The position numbers were made by a program, and so were the translations under genes. A stretch of DNA of 58,328 bases, from the NCBI GenBank assembly GCA_949294335.1, contig CASFGO010000004.1:1-58328 (forward strand), in the 5' to 3' direction. Numbering within the stretch: position 1 is the first letter of the stretch; the number at the start of each line of letters is the position of its first letter. This document shows, in pieces, positions 52,921-58,328 of this stretch. Origin of the DNA: an uncultured bacterium (lineage in GTDB: Bacteria; Cyanobacteriota; Vampirovibrionia; Gastranaerophilales; Gastranaerophilaceae). The notes under the pieces were generated by a model, which ran no database searches, was not told the DNA's origin, and worked only from the letters and a program-made list of their open reading frames with translations.

Positions 52921-54812
52921 TATCCATTCACCTCACATATTACATCTGACAATATTTTTATTATATTTGGTATTCGTTTATTTAATACATCATAATATTT
53001 TTTTAAACCCGATATTGCAACTGGTGTTGTCTTTTCATCATATTTTTTTATTGATGTCAATACATCATTTAAATTCATTTCTTCTTCAGCAGTTGTATAC
53101 TTAAATATCAAATTATCTTTTCTATTATTATCATTTAATTTTGTATATTCTTCTATCAATTTTCTAATCTTTAATAAATTATCCTTATCCAAAACAGGAT
53201 TTCTCTTATAATCCATATTTAAACGAGAAGCTAATTTGCCACATTCATTTGCAATTTCTAAGAAAGATTCTAAATTCTGTTTTGATAATTTTATAGAATC
53301 TAAAACAGATTGAATATCATAATCATATCCCATATCTAAATCCAATTTATTTATTATTTTTTCATCTTTCATAGCATCTTCTAAAGATAAATCTTCAAAG
53401 CCATCTAATTTTGCACCCTTCAAAGATGTATTAATCAATTTAATATCAGTTAATTGTTTTGCATAAGAAATAAAATGAGCAATAAAAGATGCATAACCAG
53501 ATTCTGTAGGAAGCATCTTTCCATCAATTGATTTAACCATATATAAAGAAGAATTCAATATTGTTAATCTTCTTTTAGCTGCAGCAACTCGATCTTCTTG
53601 TGTTTTATATGAGCATATAGAATCAGCATATTTTATTAAATCATTTGGAACAATTTCATATTTATTTAATTCAGAGTTAAATTTACAACTTAAGCCATCA
53701 TAAGCAGAATCTTTAGAATAGCATTGCCCATCAATATATGCTAAATCTTGACCTACTAATATAATTTTTGAAAAGCCCATTTTTACAGCTGTATTTAGTG
53801 CCATATATGAAACTGTTCCTTGAGCTAAATATCCTTCAGTAGATAACTCTGCAATATCTGCAAAATACTGACTTGATGGCATATTGGAAGATAAATGTAA
53901 TAATACATTTTTCACATCTAAAGAATGGATATTTTCATTGGTATAAGGTTCTACTATCAAATTTATATCTGATAAATCAATATCTTTAACCTGCTTTGTA
54001 CAATCAAAAGACTCTATCATACATAAAAAATCAGGTTTTATATTATTTTCTACTAATGTTTTTAGAGCTGTACCAACTGTAAATATTACAGCTTTATCTT
54101 GATATTTTTTTAAAGTTTCTATATTATCTCCTAATGTTGGACCAGCTGATACAACTATTGCGGTTTTACCTGAATAAATATTTTCAAATTTATTAACTGG
54201 AGTTTCTTTTAATAATTGTGGAATATTTTTCAGCATTGTAACAGTTGAACCATATAAACGTGTCTTTTTATACCCATAATCTAATAAAACACTACCATAT
54301 GCTAATTCTATTTTTTTTACTTCTTCATCAAAAGTTTCTTTATATATTTCTCTATAACTTGGTAATGCTAAAATATCTACTGTTGTATTTTGTTTAGTAT
54401 TTAAACTTAAATAATTCAATAATTTATCTAGATCATCAAAAATATAAATATTATCCTTTGAAAGTTCTTGAGAAAAATCTACTAAAGTAAAAGAATTATA
54501 TAATATATCTAAATTTGGTTCATAGACCAATATCATAGAGTTTGAATGCTTTGCCATTAATTGAAATAAATAACCTAAACCTAAACCATATATTATATGA
54601 ATACTTTTATTTTCATTCAATGATTTTTGACAAATTTGTTGAGATTCAACTAAAGGATTTTCCTCACTATGTAAATAAATTCCATTATATTGAACATTGT
54701 AACCATTTGTTGTTGCAAGAATTGGTTTTGTTATGTATTCATAATTAATAAGTTTTTCTCTTAATTGATTATCTTTTAAAACAGATATATTTCGTTCAAA
54801 AACTTTATTCAC
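52920..54812 (-). CDS. Maf/DUF115-type motility-associated glycosyltransferase
   Basis: About 630 residues. The central DUF115/MptE-like domain (about 190-400) contains GKTAIVVSAGPTLGDNIE, FTVGTALKTLVENNIKPDF, GYLAQGTVSYMALNTAVKMGF and ILVGQDLAY. In Campylobacter, Helicobacter, Aeromonas and others such Maf proteins transfer pseudaminic or legionaminic acid to flagellin. No nonulosonate synthesis genes are in the window, so the donor sugar is not known. The start is GTG at 54812 with GGAAGG upstream, overlapping rlmN by eight bases. An insertion before 40 is not supported. Confidence 0.75.
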   Translation of the reverse strand: MNKVFERNISVLKDNQLREKLINYEYITKPILATTNGYNVQYNGIYLHSEENPLVESQQICQKSLNENKSIHIIYGLGLGYLFQLMAKHSNSMILVYEPNLDILYNSFTLVDFSQELSKDNIYIFDDLDKLLNYLSLNTKQNTTVDILALPSYREIYKETFDEEVKKIELAYGSVLLDYGYKKTRLYGSTVTMLKNIPQLLKETPVNKFENIYSGKTAIVVSAGPTLGDNIETLKKYQDKAVIFTVGTALKTLVENNIKPDFLCMIESFDCTKQVKDIDLSDINLIVEPYTNENIHSLDVKNVLLHLSSNMPSSQYFADIAELSTEGYLAQGTVSYMALNTAVKMGFSKIILVGQDLAYIDGQCYSKDSAYDGLSCKFNSELNKYEIVPNDLIKYADSICSYKTQEDRVAAAKRRLTILNSSLYMVKSIDGKMLPTESGYASFIAHFISYAKQLTDIKLINTSLKGAKLDGFEDLSLEDAMKDEKIINKLDLDMGYDYDIQSVLDSIKLSKQNLESFLEIANECGKLASRLNMDYKRNPVLDKDNLLKIRKLIEEYTKLNDNNRKDNLIFKYTTAEEEMNLNDVLTSIKKYDEKTTPVAISGLKKYYDVLNKRIPNIIKILSDVICEVNG

Positions 54813-55833
54813 ATTTACCAGCCTTCCCTGATAACTGCCCACAAGCAGCATCTATATCAGAACCTCTCTCTAATCTCACAGTAACTTTCTTACCTGAATG
54901 TTCTAATAAATATTTAAATTTCATTATCTCATTATTTGTTGGCTTTTGATAACCTGTTTTTACTACAGGATTATATGGAATTAAATTTATATTACATTTT
55001 AATCCCTGAAGTAAATTAGCCAATTCTTTTGCAGATTCAATTGTACAATTTAGACCTTTTATTAAAATATATTCAACAGTTATTCTTCTACCTGTCTTTT
55101 CAACGTAATATTTTAATGAGTTAATCAAATCATTAATAGGATATTTATTTTCAATAGGCATAATTTCTTTTCTAACAGCATGATTTGACGCATGTAAAGA
55201 AATTGCAAGAGTTGATTGTAACTCTTTATCTGCAAGTTTTTTTATTTGAGGAATTATACCGCTTGTTGAAATAGTTATTCTTCTTGCTCCTATTTGAAAA
55301 TCATTATTAAATATCTCTAACGCCTTTAAAACATTATCTAAATTTAATAAAGGTTCGCCCTGCCCCATAAATACTACATTTGTTATTTTTAATCCTGTAT
55401 CCCTTTGGATTGTTAATACTTGTTCTATTATTTCTTTATATGTAAGGTTTCTTATAAAACCTCTTTTACCCGTTGCACAAAAAGAACAATTTACAGCACA
55501 ACCAATTTGAGAACTTACACAAGCCGTTAAATTTGCTCTATTATCAAAACGCATTAATACAGTTTCTACACATTCTCCATCCGGATATTCAATTAAATAC
55601 TTTATAGTTCCATCAGAACTTACCTGCTTAACTTTTATTTTTGTGTCAGTAACTTTAGCAACTTGTTTAAATTCCTCTCTAAACTGCTTTGACAAATCTG
55701 TCATTTCATCTATTGATGATACAGATTTAAAATAAATCCAATTATGAATTTGCTTTGCCCTAAACTTTGATGCATTTAATTGTAAAACCAAATCTTCTAT
55801 TTCTTTTAACGACATGCCAGCAAGAATATTCAT
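54805..55833 (-). CDS. rlmN: 23S rRNA (adenine-2503-C2)-methyltransferase
   Basis: 342 residues, a radical-SAM enzyme methylating A2503 of 23S rRNA (and A37 of some tRNAs). The radical-SAM cluster motif C-x3-C-x2-C is readable in CAVNCSFCATGKRG, and the C-terminal ACGQL contains the second catalytic cysteine. GQGEPLLN and HASNHAVRKEIMP are further family marks. Overlaps the DUF475 gene by four bases. Confidence 0.95.
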   Translation of the reverse strand: MNILAGMSLKEIEDLVLQLNASKFRAKQIHNWIYFKSVSSIDEMTDLSKQFREEFKQVAKVTDTKIKVKQVSSDGTIKYLIEYPDGECVETVLMRFDNRANLTACVSSQIGCAVNCSFCATGKRGFIRNLTYKEIIEQVLTIQRDTGLKITNVVFMGQGEPLLNLDNVLKALEIFNNDFQIGARRITISTSGIIPQIKKLADKELQSTLAISLHASNHAVRKEIMPIENKYPINDLINSLKYYVEKTGRRITVEYILIKGLNCTIESAKELANLLQGLKCNINLIPYNPVVKTGYQKPTNNEIMKFKYLLEHSGKKVTVRLERGSDIDAACGQLSGKAGKCE

Positions 55834-56873
55834 TGATTAATCTCCTTATTTTTCTTTATAGAAGATATTAAAGCCGCAACAATAAATGCCAAACCAGAAA
55901 GGCCTGTAACAACTTCAGGGACTTCATAAACTGTCGAGATAAACATTATAACCGCCAAAACACCAATTGCCCAATGAGCACCGTGTTCTAAATATGGATA
56001 ACTCTTAAGAGTTTTTTCTTCTACTAAAAGTAACGTCAATGACCTTACAAACATTGCGCCTATAGCTAAACCGATAGTAATAATTATAATATCACTACTC
56101 AATGCAAAAGCTCCTAATACACCATCTAAAGAGAAAGAAGCATCAATAAGTTCTAAATACATGAAACTTACAAAGCAAGAACAATTTAACCAGTTTTTTG
56201 TTTTGCAACATTCTTTTTGAGCTTTACCTTCAATACTATCTAACTTTTCAGCAATAGAATCTATTATGAGATAGACTAAGATTCCTGAAATACCCGATAT
56301 TAAGACATTTAGCCTAATAGGTACAGGTTGAAAAAATTGAATAATCTCCAAACAAGCAAGTGCAATTAATGTATCTAAAACCTTGTTTGCCGGAACTTTT
56401 TTCATTCTTTTTTCTATTGGAACAATCCAATCAATTTCTTTTTTAGGATTAAGAAAATATCCAAGAAATAACATTATTAAGAATGCACCACCAAAAGTTA
56501 CAATTGGAGCATGAGTTTGATGTAAATAATATGCATACAGTTTTGAATTAGTTAATGCTATATGCAAAACATTAATTATATTTAATTTTGCAAATATTGA
56601 AACAACTAATAATGGAAATAAAAACCTCATTCCAAAAACTGCAATTGCAATCCCCCAAGTTATAAATCTTTGACGCCATTTCTCTGACATTTTCTCTAGT
56701 TTCATTGCATTTACAACTGCGTTATCAAAAGATAAACTAACTTCCAATACACTTAAAACAAATGCAATAAATACACATATTAAACCGGAACCAGGTTTAA
56801 CATGCTCTCCCCAAAAAAATGCAGCTAACAATCCTAAAATCGTTACAATATAAGATCCAACAAAATGTTTCAT
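55830..56873 (-). CDS. DUF475 (TerC-like) integral membrane protein
   Basis: 347 residues with about nine hydrophobic segments. SVLEVSLSFDNAVVNA near 43-58 and ELIDASFSLDGVLGAF near 236-252 are the paired acidic motifs typical of DUF475/TerC membrane proteins, thought to handle metal ions. It overlaps rlmN by four bases and starts this operon. Substrate is unknown. Confidence 0.85.
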   Translation of the reverse strand: MKHFVGSYIVTILGLLAAFFWGEHVKPGSGLICVFIAFVLSVLEVSLSFDNAVVNAMKLEKMSEKWRQRFITWGIAIAVFGMRFLFPLLVVSIFAKLNIINVLHIALTNSKLYAYYLHQTHAPIVTFGGAFLIMLFLGYFLNPKKEIDWIVPIEKRMKKVPANKVLDTLIALACLEIIQFFQPVPIRLNVLISGISGILVYLIIDSIAEKLDSIEGKAQKECCKTKNWLNCSCFVSFMYLELIDASFSLDGVLGAFALSSDIIIITIGLAIGAMFVRSLTLLLVEEKTLKSYPYLEHGAHWAIGVLAVIMFISTVYEVPEVVTGLSGLAFIVAALISSIKKNKEINQ

Positions 56874-56938
56874 ATAAATACCTCTTTGGAGTAATTATAT
56901 AAAACATCATGTCCATTTTCAATTAAAAATCTAAATAA

Positions 56939-57229
56939 TCATCCAAGTGAATTAAGTATTGCTCTTGCACCATCTGTTTCGTATTCACGTTGAGCAACAT
57001 CATTAATAATTCTTTGTTTTGATTCTTGGGATGTTTCCATTATTTTTTGAACAGTTTTTGTATCTAAAAGTTCGAAAAAATCATCTAATTGAACAGGTTT
57101 TACTCCTGACTCTGATTGAGCAAAATTCAAATTAACTTCTTCACTATTTTGTATTGGAGAAGATACATTAACTTTGCTAATTTTATTAACTTGACCTTGA
57201 TTTACTTCACCTGATCCAAATAAATTCAT
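56939..57229 (-). CDS. hypothetical small soluble protein
   Basis: 96 residues. Asn/Val/Ser-rich first half, then DDFFELLDTKTVQKIMETSQESKQRIINDVAQREYETDGARAILNSLG, a likely helical domain. AAGGAG seven bases before the ATG supports the start. Lies between ruvB and the DUF475 gene on the same strand. No family recognised. Confidence 0.6.
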   Translation of the reverse strand: MNLFGSGEVNQGQVNKISKVNVSSPIQNSEEVNLNFAQSESGVKPVQLDDFFELLDTKTVQKIMETSQESKQRIINDVAQREYETDGARAILNSLG

Positions 57230-57337
57230 GATTTCTCCTTAGAAAATTCTACCTACATACTTCACATCTTTATAAGAAATATCAATAACCAAAATTGACT
57301 AATTTATTTTTTTTCGTTACAAAAGTTTAATTATATT

Positions 57338-58328
57338 TTAAAATAATGACTGTTGAACATTTTCAAGTTTTTTACCTAAGTGCCTATATCCTTCTGGAGA
57401 TACTTTTCTTCCTCTTGGTGTTCTTTGTAAAAATCCTGCCTGCAAAAGATATGGTTCACATACATCTTCTAATGTTCTAACATCCTCGCTTAATGCAGCT
57501 GCTATTGTTTCAATACCAACAGGGCCTCCATCATACTTTTCAATTATTAAATTCAAAAATGCTCTATCTGTCGTATCTAAACCAAATTCATCTATATTCA
57601 AAATATCTAATGAATAATTCGCAACTTCATCTGTTATTACTCCATCAAATTTAATTAAAGCAAAATCTGAAACTCTTTTCACTAATCTATTTGCAATTCT
57701 AGGAGTTCCTCTTGATCGTTTTGCAATTGCAACTGCTCCATCTTCAGTTATTTTGATATCTAAAATAGATGCCGTACGTTTAATTACTTGAGATAATTCC
57801 TCTATTGTATAAAACTGTAATCTATGTATTATACCAAACCTATCTCTCAATGGACCTGATAATGCCCCAGCTTTTGTAGTTGCCCCTATCAAGGTAAATT
57901 TAGGTAATGGAACTCTTAATGTTTTTACTGTCTGAGATTTTCCTGTTGTCATATCTAAGAAAAAATCTTCCATTGCTGGATATAATATTTCTTCGGCAAC
58001 TTTATTCAAACGGTGAATTTCATCAATAAACAGAATTTCGCCACCTTTTAACGACATCAATATTCCAATAATATCTCTTGGTCTTTCTAATGCAGGAGCT
58101 GACGTAATTTTTATATCTGCCCCCATCTGCTCTGCTATTACTCCTGCTAAAGTTGTTTTTCCTAAACCTGGAGGGCCATAAAACAACAAATGATCTAATG
58201 GTTTTTCTCTAAGTTTTGCAGCCTCTATTGTAATTTTTAATGTTTCTTTTAAAGCTGATTGTCCTATATAATCTTCAAATGTTTTTGGTCGAATACTATT
58301 TTCAAATGTCTTATCGTATTCGATACTC
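57338..58328 (-). CDS. ruvB: Holliday junction branch-migration ATPase RuvB, 5' end outside window
   Basis: The reading frame continues to the right window edge, so the start is not included. Before [12 protein letters not shown] (Walker A) it reads [16 protein letters not shown] and [13 protein letters not shown], the normal RuvB N-terminal region. Further motifs are [10 protein letters not shown] (Walker B), [18 protein letters not shown] and [11 protein letters not shown], with the winged-helix end ([22 protein letters not shown]). A start at 58189 (a TTG inside the Walker A region) should be ignored. Confidence 0.96.
   Translation of the reverse strand, partial: SIEYDKTFENSIRPKTFEDYIGQSALKETLKITIEAAKLREKPLDHLLFYGPPGLGKTTLAGVIAEQMGADIKITSAPALERPRDIIGILMSLKGGEILFIDEIHRLNKVAEEILYPAMEDFFLDMTTGKSQTVKTLRVPLPKFTLIGATTKAGALSGPLRDRFGIIHRLQFYTIEELSQVIKRTASILDIKITEDGAVAIAKRSRGTPRIANRLVKRVSDFALIKFDGVITDEVANYSLDILNIDEFGLDTTDRAFLNLIIEKYDGGPVGIETIAAALSEDVRTLEDVCEPYLLQAGFLQRTPRGRKVSPEGYRHLGKKLENVQQSLF

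Noticed and set aside
57338..58189. Start of ruvB at 58189
   Set aside because: This would start inside the Walker A region; the frame continues with normal RuvB sequence to the window edge.

Overview
The window is a 58 kb stretch of a low-GC chromosome (about 30% G+C by eye). Several traits fit a flagellated, diderm gut lineage of the Melainabacteria / Gastranaerophilales, a sister group of Cyanobacteria: LptF/LptG-type LPS export permease, an AMIN-domain protein, several flagellins, a RicT/PSP1 protein, c-di-GMP receptor and hydrolase domains, and small lineage-specific proteins carrying an N-terminal I-x-F-K-(A/G) motif. The lineage call is an inference from gene content. No rRNA, tRNA or CRISPR was seen.

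Layout. 1-372: two copies of a GC-rich, hairpin-forming 127-bp repeat, each followed by an intrinsic terminator. 394-4.3 kb: accessory genes (ADP-ribosyltransferase-like protein, secreted proteins, SIMPL protein, TM1266-like regulator, methyltransferase-like protein). 4.3-7.5 kb: tyrA-proA-proB. 7.7-8.7 kb: conventional flagellin. 9.1-13.9 kb: minus-strand run dnaA-ribH-murQ-gpsA-ricT. 14.3-16.4 kb: tandem zinc dehydrogenases. 16.5-20.9 kb: HExxH protein, membrane protein, mtnA, lptF/G. 21.2-22.8 kb: flagellin with a GLUG-repeat insert and unusually high GC. 23.2-28.2 kb: mutL, a GH13-like protein, a TPR lipoprotein-like secreted protein. 28.4-30.9 kb: PilZ-TPR-ACT operon. 31-32 kb: AMIN protein. 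32.3-35.5 kb: GNAT-like protein and pcrA/uvrD. 35.6-37.5 kb: Rossmann (SLOG/DprA-like) and HEAT-like proteins. 37.6-40 kb: four tandem GNAT-like paralogues. 40.1-41 kb: alternative sigma-70 factor, divergent from pnp. 43.5-46.9 kb: ferredoxin-nitroreductase, GNAT, TPR protein. 47.2-49 kb: second GLUG flagellin. 49.3-58.3 kb: rnhA, fba, HD-GYP, rpsO, dtd, Maf-type glycosyltransferase, rlmN, DUF475 protein and partial ruvB.

Two patterns stand out. First, six accessory genes (an HExxH protein, a GH13-like protein and four GNAT-like proteins) share a TAGCAA box, at 28-31 bp before the ATG in five of them, a common TTTTA/A+T-rich element, and no Shine-Dalgarno site. This looks like a dedicated, probably leaderless promoter class. 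An alternative sigma factor lies immediately upstream of the largest cluster of these genes, and its own upstream region carries direct repeats and a palindrome. Second, both GLUG-insert flagellins have homologous upstream regions with long poly-G tracts (9 and 11), which is striking in such AT-rich DNA and suggests slipped-strand phase variation. A Maf-type glycosyltransferase near the end of the window is a plausible flagellin-modifying partner.
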